This document shows positions 42,082 through 51,674 of a stretch of 64,000 bases of DNA, piece by piece (position 1 is the first letter of the stretch; every line of letters starts with the position of its first letter). Origin of the DNA: Sphingobacterium humi (GTDB taxonomy: Bacteria; Bacteroidota; Bacteroidia; Sphingobacteriales; Sphingobacteriaceae). The notes beneath the pieces are model-generated. The model had not been told where the DNA came from, searched no databases, and was given only the letters and a program-made list of their open reading frames with translations. Both the position numbers and the translations under genes were made by a program. The stretch is taken from the NCBI RefSeq assembly GCF_009768885.1, contig NZ_WSQA01000014.1:1-64000 (forward strand). Direction: 5' to 3'.

Positions 42082-43827
42082 ATGACAAAAAGCAAATTAT
42101 TTTTAAGTCTTTTGTTTGCAGGTGCTGTAGGGACAGTGAGTGCGCAAAGTTTGAAAGACGCGAAAGCTGCCATTGAAGCTGAGCAATATGATAAGGCGAA
42201 AACCATGTTGCAACAGTTGGTGCAGAAGAAAGCAAAAGATGGTGAAAACTATTTTTATTTAGGTCAGATTCATTTAGTGAATGATAAAATCGACTCTGCG
42301 GCTTATGTTTTCCAACAAGGGGTAACCAATGCTCCAAAGGAAAAATTAAACCAAGTAGGTTTGGGTATTGTTGAACTTGAAAAAGGGAACGTTAGTGCTG
42401 CCGAATCTAAATTCGCCGAAGCAACAACGGGCTTAGGTAAAAAAGATTACTTGCCTTTGTACTACATCGGTAGAGCTTATATCGATGCGCCAAAACCTGA
42501 CTTCAAAAAAGCAGTGGAGTATTTAACAAAAGCAAAAGAAGGAAATGCTAAAGATCCGTTAGTGCCTACCGCATTAGGTGATGCTTACGCTGGATTACGC
42601 GAAAGTAGCCCTGCATATGTAGCCTACCGTGACGCTTTAACATTGAACGATAAATTATTAGCACCGAAAATCGGTCAAGCAATTATCAGTCGTAGAGCGC
42701 AGGCTTATGATGTGGTATTAGAGCAATTGACAACTTTAGCGGGCGAGAATCCTGAATACGGACCGATCTACCGTGAGTTGGCAGAAACCTATTACCTGTC
42801 CTCTAAAAAAGCGCCAGAAGATCAGTACCGTGAAATTAACCAAAAGGCAGTAGAAAACTATAAAAAATACTTGTCTCTAACTGGTGATGCTTCCATTGAC
42901 GCGAAAGTACGTTACGCTGACTTCTTGGTTTACTCGGGTAACTACGATGAGTTGAAAACCGTTTCTCAAGAATTATCAACCGTACAAGGTGTAGATGCGA
43001 AAGTGTTCCGTTACTTAGGATATATTGCTTTCATGCAGGATAAGGATTACAACAAATCTTTGGAATACATGAACCAATTATTCTCTAAAGTGGATACAAG
43101 CCGTTTAATCGGACGTGACTTCTTCATCATTGGTATGGACGAGTTAATCGTTGGTGATGCCGCAAAAGGTAATGAATACTTGAAACAAGCCGTTGCGAAA
43201 CAAACAGAAGATGAGGATATCGATGGCGAGATCGCAGAAACTGCTTTTGCTAAATTGCAAGACGGTGAAGCGGATGTAGCACGTAAATTATTCGCTTTCC
43301 CTGCAGCTAACCCTGAGTCTGATTATTACTACGACTCTAACTACTACTTAGGTACAGGCGAATACGGTGTAGGTTCGAAATTAATTACCATTCCGGAAGG
43401 TGAAGCAACACCAGAAGTGATTGCCGCTAAATTTGCAGAGGCAAAACCACACCTGGAAAGTGCTGTGAAGTCTTTGGACTTAGTAGCAAAAGCGACAAAA
43501 CAAGAGGTAATTGACAAATACAAAGTAAATGCACTTTACTTTAAAGGTCTTTCTGAATTGGCATTGGATAACGTAATGTACGATCCGGAGAACGCAAAAG
43601 GATTGTTCATCGATTCATTCACCCAATTGTTAGCGGCGATTCAATCGGCAACTAACTTGACAGAAGATCAAAAAGCTTACGCCGGTGATGCACATAACTA
43701 CATTGGTTACTATGCATACTTAAAAGGTGATAACGCCAAAGCGAAACAACATTTTGCAGAAACATTAAAAGTGAAGCCAGAAGATCCATTCGCCAAACAA
43801 ATGGTGGATGCCCTCGGAGCCAACTAA
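42082..43827 (+). CDS. Exported TPR protein ending the TonB operon
   Basis: A 581-residue exported protein with a signal peptide (MTKSKLFLSLLFAGAVGTVSA). It is made of TPR-type repeats (for example AIEAEQYDKAKTMLQQLVQK, DGENYFYLGQIHLVNDKI, and AHNYIGYYAYLKGDNAKAKQ). The codon use is strongly biased as in exbB and ompA, so it is well expressed. It is the last gene of the operon and precedes a strong terminator. It may be a periplasmic scaffold for the TonB machinery; the function is not known. Confidence 0.78.
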   Translation: MTKSKLFLSLLFAGAVGTVSAQSLKDAKAAIEAEQYDKAKTMLQQLVQKKAKDGENYFYLGQIHLVNDKIDSAAYVFQQGVTNAPKEKLNQVGLGIVELEKGNVSAAESKFAEATTGLGKKDYLPLYYIGRAYIDAPKPDFKKAVEYLTKAKEGNAKDPLVPTALGDAYAGLRESSPAYVAYRDALTLNDKLLAPKIGQAIISRRAQAYDVVLEQLTTLAGENPEYGPIYRELAETYYLSSKKAPEDQYREINQKAVENYKKYLSLTGDASIDAKVRYADFLVYSGNYDELKTVSQELSTVQGVDAKVFRYLGYIAFMQDKDYNKSLEYMNQLFSKVDTSRLIGRDFFIIGMDELIVGDAAKGNEYLKQAVAKQTEDEDIDGEIAETAFAKLQDGEADVARKLFAFPAANPESDYYYDSNYYLGTGEYGVGSKLITIPEGEATPEVIAAKFAEAKPHLESAVKSLDLVAKATKQEVIDKYKVNALYFKGLSELALDNVMYDPENAKGLFIDSFTQLLAAIQSATNLTEDQKAYAGDAHNYIGYYAYLKGDNAKAKQHFAETLKVKPEDPFAKQMVDALGAN

Positions 43828-43852
43828 TTTATAATGATTCAAAATAAGAAAA

Positions 43853-43886
43853 AAGGAGCCGTTGCTGACAACGGTTCCTTTTTTTT
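43853..43886 (+). terminator. Rho-independent terminator of the TonB operon
   Basis: The stem AAGGAGCCGTTG (43853-43864) / CAACGGTTCCTT (43869-43880), with one G-T pair and loop CTGA, is followed by TTTTTT. It separates the TonB operon from nuoA. Confidence 0.9.
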
Positions 43887-43900
43887 ATGACATATTTTTT

Positions 43901-43908
43901 TATTTTTG
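43901..43908 (+). promoter_or_regulatory. Promoter -7 element of the nuo operon
   Basis: TATTTTTG fits TAnnTTTG, 30 bases before the nuoA ATG. No clear -33 box is seen in the T-rich tract before it. Confidence 0.5.
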
Positions 43909-43938
43909 CTAAACTACTAATATTCTTAAACCAACGAT

Positions 43939-44319
43939 ATGAATGAGCTAGCGGGTCAAAGTACCCCCATTGATTATATCCCTATTTTAATCCAATTAAT
44001 TGTGGCAATTGGTTTTGGTGTGGTGACCATTATTGGTACCCACTTAATCGGTCCTAAGGTGCGTACCGAAAAGAAATTAGGCGCATTCGAATCGGGGGTA
44101 GAAGTTATTGGGAATGCCCGACAGCCCTTTTCCATTAAGTATTTTTTAGTGGCAATCCTCTTTGTCATCTTCGATATAGAAGTCATCTTTATGTACCCTT
44201 GGGCCGTTAATTTCCGCGAATTTGGCTGGCAAGGTCTCATCGAGATGTTTGTGTTTATGGGCTTGCTGTTGTTGGGCTTTATTTATATCATCAAAAAGAA
44301 AGCACTGGACTGGGACTAA
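43939..44319 (+). CDS. nuoA: NADH-quinone oxidoreductase subunit A
   Basis: A 126-residue subunit with three membrane helices. The family motif KLGAFESGVEVIGNARQPF (loop) and the acidic FDIEVIFMYPW are clear. It opens the 14-gene nuo operon of complex I, which oxidises NADH and pumps ions. Confidence 0.94.
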   Translation: MNELAGQSTPIDYIPILIQLIVAIGFGVVTIIGTHLIGPKVRTEKKLGAFESGVEVIGNARQPFSIKYFLVAILFVIFDIEVIFMYPWAVNFREFGWQGLIEMFVFMGLLLLGFIYIIKKKALDWD

Positions 44320-44355
44320 TCCCATCGCCTTCTTTTTCTAGAAAAAAAACAAGAA

Positions 44356-44910
44356 ATGAGCAATGTAACCTTATCAGAAGCGCCTCCGGGTGTTGAAGGA
44401 GCAGGATTTTTCGCAACAACGCTGGATAAAGCCATTGGATTAGCACGTGCGAACTCTCTATGGCCGCTCCCTTTTGCGACCTCCTGCTGTGGGATTGAAT
44501 TTATGGCAACCATGGGATCCACCTATGATTTGGCAAGGTTCGGCGCCGAGCGACCTAGTTTCTCGCCCCGTCAAGCCGATATGTTGCTGGTAATGGGAAC
44601 CATAGCCAAGAAAATGGCACCCGTACTGAAACAAGTATATATTCAAATGGCCGAACCTCGTTGGGTGATCGCTGTTGGCGCCTGTGCCTCCTCCGGCGGT
44701 ATCTTTGATACCTACTCCGTGTTACAAGGCATCGACGAGATTATTCCCGTGGATGTGTATGTTCCGGGTTGCCCGCCGCGACCAGAAGCCATCCTCGATG
44801 GCGTACTACGCCTGCAGGATATCGTGAAAAATGAATCCCTGAATAGAAGAAATACACCGGAGTACAAAGCCTTATTGGAAAAGTACGGAATAGCAACAGA
44901 CAATGGATAA
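44356..44910 (+). CDS. nuoB: NADH-quinone oxidoreductase subunit B
   Basis: A 184-residue subunit carrying the 4Fe-4S cluster N2. Ligands are visible as the CC pair in ATSCCGIEFMA, the cysteine in VGACASSGG and the one in VPGCPPRPEAI. It overlaps nuoC by eight bases. Confidence 0.96.
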   Translation: MSNVTLSEAPPGVEGAGFFATTLDKAIGLARANSLWPLPFATSCCGIEFMATMGSTYDLARFGAERPSFSPRQADMLLVMGTIAKKMAPVLKQVYIQMAEPRWVIAVGACASSGGIFDTYSVLQGIDEIIPVDVYVPGCPPRPEAILDGVLRLQDIVKNESLNRRNTPEYKALLEKYGIATDNG

Positions 44911-45406
44911 GTTGACGAATCAGCAGGTTCTTGAAAAATTGCAAGCGCAATTCGCTGATCATATTCGGAATATAAGCGAACCAAAGGGTTTGTTAACCTT
45001 TGAAACGGACAAGGACGTCGTTATTGATATACTCCGCCTTTTAAAAGAAGATAATACCCTTCAGTTTATCTATCTTACAGATATTACCGCCGTGCATTAT
45101 CCGGAGTTGGCAAAACCTTACGCCGTGGTTTATCATGTGCACAGCTTGGTATTTAATGTGCGCGTGCGGATCAAGGTGTTCTTGGAGAAAGAACAACTGA
45201 ACATCCCTACGGCTACCCTGCTGTGGCAAGGCGCCAATTGGATGGAACGCGAAACCTATGATTTCTTCGGAATCATCTTCGATGGCCATCCGGATTTGAG
45301 AAGAATCTTAAACATGGATGACCTGGGCGTTTTCCCAATGCGGAAGGAATATCCGTTGGAAGATCCTAACCGTGTAGATAAGAAGGATTTTTATTTTGGA
45401 CGTTAA
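44903..45406 (+). CDS. nuoC: NADH-quinone oxidoreductase subunit C
   Basis: A 167-residue 30-kDa-type subunit, with the family signature ERETYDFFGIIFDGHPDLRRIL near residue 115 and DLGVFPMRKEYPL. It is a separate gene from nuoD (not a CD fusion). It starts inside the nuoB end. Confidence 0.94.
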   Translation: MDKLTNQQVLEKLQAQFADHIRNISEPKGLLTFETDKDVVIDILRLLKEDNTLQFIYLTDITAVHYPELAKPYAVVYHVHSLVFNVRVRIKVFLEKEQLNIPTATLLWQGANWMERETYDFFGIIFDGHPDLRRILNMDDLGVFPMRKEYPLEDPNRVDKKDFYFGR

Positions 45407-45420
45407 GTGAAATCGTAATC

Positions 45421-46656
45421 ATGAGCAAACCTATCACCCGTATATCATCCAATATGCCCGTTTATGAGGATAACGATCCTCAAGACGAGTTGGTGACCCT
45501 CAATATCGGACCTACCCACCCCGCCACACACGGTGTATTCCAGAATGTGGTGCAGATTGATGGGGAAAGGATCGTAAGCGGCGTCTCTACCATTGGCTAT
45601 ATTCACCGGGCTTTCGAAAAAATTGCAGAACATAGACCCTTCTACCAGATTACGCCCCTGACAGACCGCTTGAACTACTGTTCATCGCCCATCAATAACA
45701 TGGGATGGCATATGACCGTAGAGAAGCTTTTGGATATTGAAATTCCGAAACGCGTGCAATATATGCGTGTTATCGTCATGGAATTGGCCCGCATTGCGGA
45801 TCATATCATCTGTAACGGAATCTTAGGGGTAGATACTGGTGCATTCTCGGGCTTCTTGTATGTGATGCAGGAGCGTGAGTTTATCTATGAGATTTACGAG
45901 GAGATCTGCGGTGCCCGTTTAACGACCAATATTGGCCGTATCGGGGGCTTTGAGCGCGACTTCAATGAGGTTGCCTTCGAGAAGATCCGCGAGTTCTTAA
46001 AGCGCTTCCCACCGGTATTAACGGAGTTCCAAGAGCTATTCGATAGAAACCGGATTTTTATCGAACGTACTTCGAATGTGGCCTCAGTAACCGCTGAAGA
46101 AGCATTGGACTATAGCTGGTCGGGCCCTATATTGCGGGCAACTGGCGTAGATTACGATGTTAGAGCACATAACCCGTATTGCTCGTACGAAGAATTTGAT
46201 TTTGATGTGCCTGTAGGAACCAATGGCGATGTTTATGATCGCTTTATGGTGCGTAATGAGGAGATGTGGCAATCCATGCGCATTATCGAACAGGCGCTTG
46301 AGAAAATAGAAAAGGAACCTAAAGGCATTTTCCATGCCGATGTTCCTGACTTTTACTTGCCACCAAAAGAGCAGGTATATACCAATATGGAAGCATTGAT
46401 TTACCATTTCAAGATTGTAATGGGCGAATGGGATGCGCCGAAAAGTGAAGTATACCATGCCGTAGAAGGTGCAAACGGTGAATTGGGTTTCTACCTGGTT
46501 CATGATGGGGGCAGAACACCCTACCGTCTGCATTTTAGAAGACCATCCTTTATCAACTATCAGATGTTCGCGCCAATGAGCAGCGGCATGTTGATCTCGG
46601 ATGCGATTATTAATATGAGTAGTTTAAATGTAATTGCAGGAGAATTAGATGCTTAG
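45421..46656 (+). CDS. nuoD: NADH-quinone oxidoreductase subunit D
   Basis: A 411-residue 49-kDa-type subunit. LNIGPTHPATHGVFQ and RGGFERDFNEV-like (IGGFERDFNE) motifs are present, as are RADYDVRAHNPYCSY-like segments; it forms the quinone site with NuoB. It overlaps nuoE by eight bases. Confidence 0.95.
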   Translation: MSKPITRISSNMPVYEDNDPQDELVTLNIGPTHPATHGVFQNVVQIDGERIVSGVSTIGYIHRAFEKIAEHRPFYQITPLTDRLNYCSSPINNMGWHMTVEKLLDIEIPKRVQYMRVIVMELARIADHIICNGILGVDTGAFSGFLYVMQEREFIYEIYEEICGARLTTNIGRIGGFERDFNEVAFEKIREFLKRFPPVLTEFQELFDRNRIFIERTSNVASVTAEEALDYSWSGPILRATGVDYDVRAHNPYCSYEEFDFDVPVGTNGDVYDRFMVRNEEMWQSMRIIEQALEKIEKEPKGIFHADVPDFYLPPKEQVYTNMEALIYHFKIVMGEWDAPKSEVYHAVEGANGELGFYLVHDGGRTPYRLHFRRPSFINYQMFAPMSSGMLISDAIINMSSLNVIAGELDA

Positions 46657-47176
46657 TGTTAAAGAAAACCTTATTGTCGATTTTTCGGCAGACCTGCTGA
46701 AAAAGTTTGCTGAAGTCGTAAGTCGCTATCCGGAAGGAAAGCAGAAGTCGGCATTGCTACCTCTTTTGCACTTGGTGCAAGAAGAATACGGCTGGCTAAG
46801 TGTAGATGCCATGGATAAAGTGGCCTTGTTCTTAAACATACAGCCTATCGAAGTCTACGAAGTAGCTACATTTTACACGATGTTTTTACTGCAGCCTCAA
46901 GGCAAATACCTGTTGGAAATATGCCGTACAGGACCTTGTTGCTTAGTGGGCGCAGAACGCATCATGCAGCATATTGAAAACAAGTTGGGCGTAAAAGAAG
47001 GCGAAGTGACGCCTGATGGCCTATTTTCATGGCGTGGCGTGGAATGTTTGGCAGCCTGTGGCTTCGGCCCGGTCTTACAAATCGGACCTGCCTATACCTT
47101 CTATGAGAATCTGACCGAAGAAAGCGTCGACAAATTGATTAATGAATTAAAAGAGAAAGCTAAAACCGAGGCTTAA
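46649..47176 (+). CDS. nuoE: NADH-quinone oxidoreductase subunit E
   Basis: A 175-residue subunit with the 2Fe-2S cluster N1a. Ligands lie in ICRTGPCCLVGAE (C-x4-C) and ECLAACGFGPV (C-x3-C). The thioredoxin-like fold begins EVYEVATFYTMF. It starts inside the nuoD end. Confidence 0.95.
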   Translation: MLSVKENLIVDFSADLLKKFAEVVSRYPEGKQKSALLPLLHLVQEEYGWLSVDAMDKVALFLNIQPIEVYEVATFYTMFLLQPQGKYLLEICRTGPCCLVGAERIMQHIENKLGVKEGEVTPDGLFSWRGVECLAACGFGPVLQIGPAYTFYENLTEESVDKLINELKEKAKTEA

Positions 47177-47180
47177 CGAT

Positions 47181-48536
47181 ATGGGACGTAAATTATTATT
47201 AGAACATATTCATGTACCAGGTATCAATACCCTGGCGGTTTACCGCGAAAAGGGTGGATACAGAGCCGTGGAGAAGGCCCTGAAAACCATGTCGCCAGAC
47301 GATGTGCTGGAAGAGGTGAAGAAATCAGGTCTTCGTGGACGTGGGGGAGCAGGCTTCCCGACAGGCATGAAATGGAGCTTCTTGGCTAAACCGGAAGGCG
47401 TGCCACGCTATTTGGTATGCAATGGGGATGAGTCGGAACCCGGTACCTTTAAAGATCGTTTCTTAATGACGCATATTCCGCATGCCTTAATCGAAGGGAT
47501 GATTGTGTCCAGCTATGCTTTAGGTGCTAAAACCTCTTACATCTATATCCGTGGCGAAATGATGCCACAGATCCGTATTATTGAAAACGCCATCCAGGAA
47601 GCGAAAGCTGCTGGATTATTAGGGAAAAATATTTTAGGCTCGGGCTATGACCTGGAGATCTATGTGCAACCGGGTGGTGGTGCATACATCTGTGGGGAAG
47701 AAACAGCCTTATTAGAGTCATTGGAAGGAAAACGTGGGAATCCAAGGATTAAACCTCCTTTCCCGGCGGTAGCTGGTTTATACGGCTGTCCAACGGTAGT
47801 GAACAACGTGGAGTCTATTGCCGCAGTGGTGCCTATCGTAAATGATGGCGGGGAAGAATACGCGAAGATCGGTATTGAACGCAGTACCGGTACTAAATTG
47901 ATCTCAGCCTCGGGAAACCTCGTGAAACCGGGGGTGTATGAAATCGAGATGGGATTGCCGGTAGAGGAGTTCATCTATTCAGATGAATACTGTGGGGGCA
48001 TAGCCAACGGCAAGAAGCTTAAGGCTGTGGTGGCCGGTGGTTCTTCGGTGCCTATCCTTCCTGCAAACTTAATTACAAAGACGATTCAGGGAAATCCGCG
48101 ATTGATGACCTACGAATCACTAGCTGATGGCGGATTTGTATCCGGTACAGCCATGGGATCCGGTGGTTTTATCGCCTTTGATGAAGATCAGTGTATTGTG
48201 CGCAATACCTGGAACTATACCCGTTTCTATAGACATGAAAGCTGTGGACAATGCTCGCCTTGCCGCGAGGGAACCGGCTGGATGGAGAAATTGCTATACC
48301 GTATTGAAACCGGAACCGGAAACCTGGAAGATATTGACCTCCTTTGGGATATTCAACGTCGGATTGAAGGCAATACCATTTGTCCATTGGGCGATGCAGC
48401 AGCATGGCCGGTGGCCGCGGCAATTCGTCACTTTAGAGATGAGTTCGAGTGGCATATCATGAATCCGCAGGAAGCCCAAACTAGAAATTATGGATTGGCG
48501 CAATATGCCGACCCGCTGGAGCCTGTGGTTTCCTAG
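47181..48536 (+). CDS. nuoF: NADH-quinone oxidoreductase subunit F
   Basis: A 451-residue NADH- and FMN-binding subunit. GLRGRGGAGFPTGMKW binds the nucleotide, NGDESEPGTFKDR is near FMN, and the 4Fe-4S cluster N3 ligands are in ESCGQCSPCREG with the last in NTICPLGDAA. It follows nuoE by four bases. Confidence 0.96.
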   Translation: MGRKLLLEHIHVPGINTLAVYREKGGYRAVEKALKTMSPDDVLEEVKKSGLRGRGGAGFPTGMKWSFLAKPEGVPRYLVCNGDESEPGTFKDRFLMTHIPHALIEGMIVSSYALGAKTSYIYIRGEMMPQIRIIENAIQEAKAAGLLGKNILGSGYDLEIYVQPGGGAYICGEETALLESLEGKRGNPRIKPPFPAVAGLYGCPTVVNNVESIAAVVPIVNDGGEEYAKIGIERSTGTKLISASGNLVKPGVYEIEMGLPVEEFIYSDEYCGGIANGKKLKAVVAGGSSVPILPANLITKTIQGNPRLMTYESLADGGFVSGTAMGSGGFIAFDEDQCIVRNTWNYTRFYRHESCGQCSPCREGTGWMEKLLYRIETGTGNLEDIDLLWDIQRRIEGNTICPLGDAAAWPVAAAIRHFRDEFEWHIMNPQEAQTRNYGLAQYADPLEPVVS

Positions 48537-48560
48537 GGCTAATTGTTAAAGAAAGCAAAG

Positions 48561-49577
48561 ATGGCAGACGAAATTCAAAAATTTAAAGTAAGTATTGACG
48601 GGATAACCATTGAGGTAGATCCCGGAACAACGATATTGAATGCAGCACGCAAAATTGGCGGTGATATTGTACCTCCTGCCATGTGCTACTATTCGAAGCT
48701 GGAAGGAAGTGGCGGAAAATGCCGCACCTGTTTGGTGAAGGTAAGCAAGGGCTCTGAAAAAGACCCACGCCCAATGCCTAAGCTGGTCGCTTCCTGCCGT
48801 ACCACTGTTATGGATGGAATGGAGGTGATGAACATCACCTCGCCAGAGGTGCTAGATGCACGGAAAGGCGTAGTGGAGATGTTGCTGATCAACCACCCCT
48901 TAGATTGTCCGGTTTGTGATCAGGCGGGAGAATGTAAATTACAGGACTTAAGCTACGAGCATGGAACCGAGCAAACGCGCTATGAGTTTGAACGCCGTTC
49001 TTTCGAGCGCATCGATATCGGTGATAAGATTCAGCTGCATATGAATCGTTGTATTTTATGCTACCGTTGTGTGTATACAGCAAATCAATTAACGGGTAAA
49101 CGTGAGCACGGCATTATCTATCGTGGCGATCATGCAGAGATCTCGACCTTCATTGAGAATGCCCTGGACAACGACTTTATCGGCAATGTGATCGACGTAT
49201 GTCCGGTAGGCGCTTTGACGGATAAAACCTTCCGTTTTAAGAACAGGGTTTGGTTTACTAAACCGGTGGATGCGCATCGCGATTGTCCGTCCTGTTCAGG
49301 AAAAGTAACCCTATGGTACAAAGGAACCGATGTGATTCGGGTGACAGGCCGTAAGGATGAATATGATGAGGTGGATGAGTTTATCTGTAATACCTGTAGG
49401 TTTGAGAAAAAGCATACCGACGATTGGGTGCTGGAACATCCAACAGATGTAAGCGACCAATCGGTTATTGCTTCCAATCACTACCATGCTTTCAACCCGC
49501 CGCCAGTAATTAAGGAAGATGCGCAGTTGAAAGAAGCAAATATTGAGCAGTTGGCTCGTTCAGAAAAATTAAAATAA
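48561..49577 (+). CDS. nuoG: NADH-quinone oxidoreductase subunit G, short form
   Basis: A 338-residue NuoG, much shorter than the 900-residue E. coli form because the molybdopterin-like domain is missing. The N-terminal clusters are complete: 2Fe-2S ligands Cys42, 54, 57, 79; the His112-Cys116-119-125 set; and Cys164, 167, 170, 214. Four further cysteines remain after residue 240 (Cys242, 245, 276, 279). The ATG at 48561 (MADEIQKF) is used; the longer frame opens with TTG six codons before. It is followed by nuoH after 12 bases. Confidence 0.92.
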   Translation: MADEIQKFKVSIDGITIEVDPGTTILNAARKIGGDIVPPAMCYYSKLEGSGGKCRTCLVKVSKGSEKDPRPMPKLVASCRTTVMDGMEVMNITSPEVLDARKGVVEMLLINHPLDCPVCDQAGECKLQDLSYEHGTEQTRYEFERRSFERIDIGDKIQLHMNRCILCYRCVYTANQLTGKREHGIIYRGDHAEISTFIENALDNDFIGNVIDVCPVGALTDKTFRFKNRVWFTKPVDAHRDCPSCSGKVTLWYKGTDVIRVTGRKDEYDEVDEFICNTCRFEKKHTDDWVLEHPTDVSDQSVIASNHYHAFNPPPVIKEDAQLKEANIEQLARSEKLK

Positions 49578-49589
49578 CAGGAAGGGAAG

Positions 49590-50630
49590 ATGGAAACAGC
49601 CTTTATTTTAGAGAAATTAATATTAGTAGTCATCGTATTTGTTGTGACCCTGGTCATTGCGATGTACTCCACCTTGGCCGAGCGTAAGATTGCAGGCTTT
49701 ATGCAAGATCGCTACGGACCAGATAGAGCCGGAATTGCCGGAATTTTACAACCGCTATGTGACGGTGGTAAGTTCTTTTTCAAAGAAGAGATCATCCCTG
49801 CAGGAGCTCATAAACCCTTATTTATTCTAGGACCAACCCTGGCCATCATTACAGCCTGTATCAGTTCCGCGGTGATTCCATGGGGACAAAACCTAACCAT
49901 TGGCGATAAAGTGATTACCTTACAAGTGGCGGATGTAAATATCGGCGTGCTTTATATCTTCGGGGTTATTGCCTTAGGCGTATATGGCATCATGTTAGGC
50001 GGTTGGGCGTCCAATAACAAGTTCTCCTTGATGGGGGCAATCCGTGCGGCATCGCAAAGTATCAGCTATGAGATTGCCATGGGCCTTTCCATTATTGCCT
50101 TATTGATGGTGACTCAGTCGCTTTCTATTGGTGATATCGTAGCGCAGCAAAAGGGATTTGTAAACTGGAATATCTGGGTGCAACCCCTTGGATTCTTGAT
50201 TTTCATGACATGTGCTTTCGCCGAATGTAACCGGGTTCCTTTCGACCTTCCGGAATGTGAAACAGAATTAGTAGGTGGGTATCATACAGAGTATTCTTCC
50301 ATGAAGTTGGGGCTTTACATGTTCTCTGAGTATATCAACATGTTTGTGTCCTCGGCTTTGATGGCGGCATTATATTTTGGTGGTTATAACTTCCCATTCA
50401 TGTATGATTTAGGGCTATCCGAAAACTGGATCACCATTATCGGTGTGATCGTGTTCTTTTTGAAGATCTTCGGATTTATCTTCTTCTTCATGTGGGTAAG
50501 ATGGACTTTACCAAGGTTCCGTTATGACCAATTAATGAATTTAGGATGGAAGATGTTAATTCCATTGGCCATTGCGAATATCGTATTGACCGGTGTGATT
50601 ACCATTATTGTTGAAGAATATTTTAAATAA
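49590..50630 (+). CDS. nuoH: NADH-quinone oxidoreductase subunit H
   Basis: A 346-residue membrane subunit that links the peripheral arm to the membrane arm. Motifs AERKIAGFMQDRYGPDRAG and AFAECNRVPFDLPECETELV are those of the family. The N-terminal helix is typical. It leads into nuoI after six bases. Confidence 0.95.
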   Translation: METAFILEKLILVVIVFVVTLVIAMYSTLAERKIAGFMQDRYGPDRAGIAGILQPLCDGGKFFFKEEIIPAGAHKPLFILGPTLAIITACISSAVIPWGQNLTIGDKVITLQVADVNIGVLYIFGVIALGVYGIMLGGWASNNKFSLMGAIRAASQSISYEIAMGLSIIALLMVTQSLSIGDIVAQQKGFVNWNIWVQPLGFLIFMTCAFAECNRVPFDLPECETELVGGYHTEYSSMKLGLYMFSEYINMFVSSALMAALYFGGYNFPFMYDLGLSENWITIIGVIVFFLKIFGFIFFFMWVRWTLPRFRYDQLMNLGWKMLIPLAIANIVLTGVITIIVEEYFK

Positions 50631-50636
50631 GCGCGT

Positions 50637-51164
50637 ATGCAATCCTTATCCAATAGAAAGAAAGTCCTGGAACAAAAGCCGATGAGCTTTTGGGAAAGAA
50701 TATATTTACCGGCTATTGCCAAAGGCTTGTCCATTACGATCAAGCACTTCTTTAAGAAAATCCCGACGGTGAAATATCCGGAGGAAATCCGCCCCTACTC
50801 TAAAAACTTCCGTGGACAGCATTCCTTGAAACGTGATGAGTTAGGCAGAGAGCGTTGTACAGCTTGTGGGCTTTGTGCCCTGTCTTGTCCTGCAGAAGCC
50901 ATCACCATGACGGCTGCGGAGCGTAAGAAAGGGGAGGAACTGCTTTATCGGGAAGAAAAGTACGCGGTAGTTTATGAAATTAATATGTTGCGTTGTATTT
51001 TCTGCGGCCTTTGTGAAGAGGCTTGTCCAAAAGAAGCCATCTACCTAGATGGCAAACACGTAACGGCTGATTACCTACGGAAAGACTTTATTTATGGAAA
51101 AGATAAGTTGTTGGAACCAAAATTCGATATCACGAAGTTAAATCAACAATCCACTAGCAATTAA
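50637..51164 (+). CDS. nuoI: NADH-quinone oxidoreductase subunit I
   Basis: A 175-residue subunit with two 4Fe-4S ferredoxin motifs: CTACGLCALSCPAEAI and CIFCGLCEEACPKEAI. They form clusters N6a and N6b. It has a basic N-terminus and an amphipathic helix for contact with the membrane arm. Confidence 0.96.
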   Translation: MQSLSNRKKVLEQKPMSFWERIYLPAIAKGLSITIKHFFKKIPTVKYPEEIRPYSKNFRGQHSLKRDELGRERCTACGLCALSCPAEAITMTAAERKKGEELLYREEKYAVVYEINMLRCIFCGLCEEACPKEAIYLDGKHVTADYLRKDFIYGKDKLLEPKFDITKLNQQSTSN

Positions 51165-51167
51165 GAA

Positions 51168-51674
51168 ATGACGATATTTTATTTTGTAGCATTTTTATCA
51201 ATATTCTTTGCGTTGATGACCATCTTCACGAAGAATCCGGTACATAGCGTATTGTACTTAGTGATAACCTTTGCCACCTTTACCGTACATTACATCCTAT
51301 TGAATGCGCAGTTCTTGGCTGCTGTAAACTTTATTGTTTACATGGGCGCCATTATGGTGTTATTCCTCTTTGTATTGATGTTATTGAATCTCAACAAGGA
51401 AAGTGAACCTATGAAATCTAATCTGGTGAAGATTATGGGCGTTATTGCCGGTATGTGCCTCATCGTAACCTTCCTGGGGGCCTTCCGTTTGTTGGAGAGC
51501 AATAATGCCATGGTGCAAGGGCATGAGAACATTGGATTGGTGAAGAACCTGGGCAAGGTACTCTTTAGTGACTTCTTATTGCCATTTGAGATATCATCCA
51601 TCCTGTTGTTGACGGCGATGGTAGGAGCAGTATTATTAGCGAAAAAAGAAACTCGAGTAAAACAGCATGGATAG
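51168..51674 (+). CDS. nuoJ: NADH-quinone oxidoreductase subunit J
   Basis: A 168-residue membrane subunit with five helices; family motif is AAVNFIVYMGAIMVLFLFVLML. It overlaps nuoK by eight bases. Confidence 0.92.
   Translation: MTIFYFVAFLSIFFALMTIFTKNPVHSVLYLVITFATFTVHYILLNAQFLAAVNFIVYMGAIMVLFLFVLMLLNLNKESEPMKSNLVKIMGVIAGMCLIVTFLGAFRLLESNNAMVQGHENIGLVKNLGKVLFSDFLLPFEISSILLLTAMVGAVLLAKKETRVKQHG

Noticed and set aside
46084-46533. A 149-codon minus-strand frame inside nuoD
   Set aside because: It is a shadow of nuoD and has no protein features.
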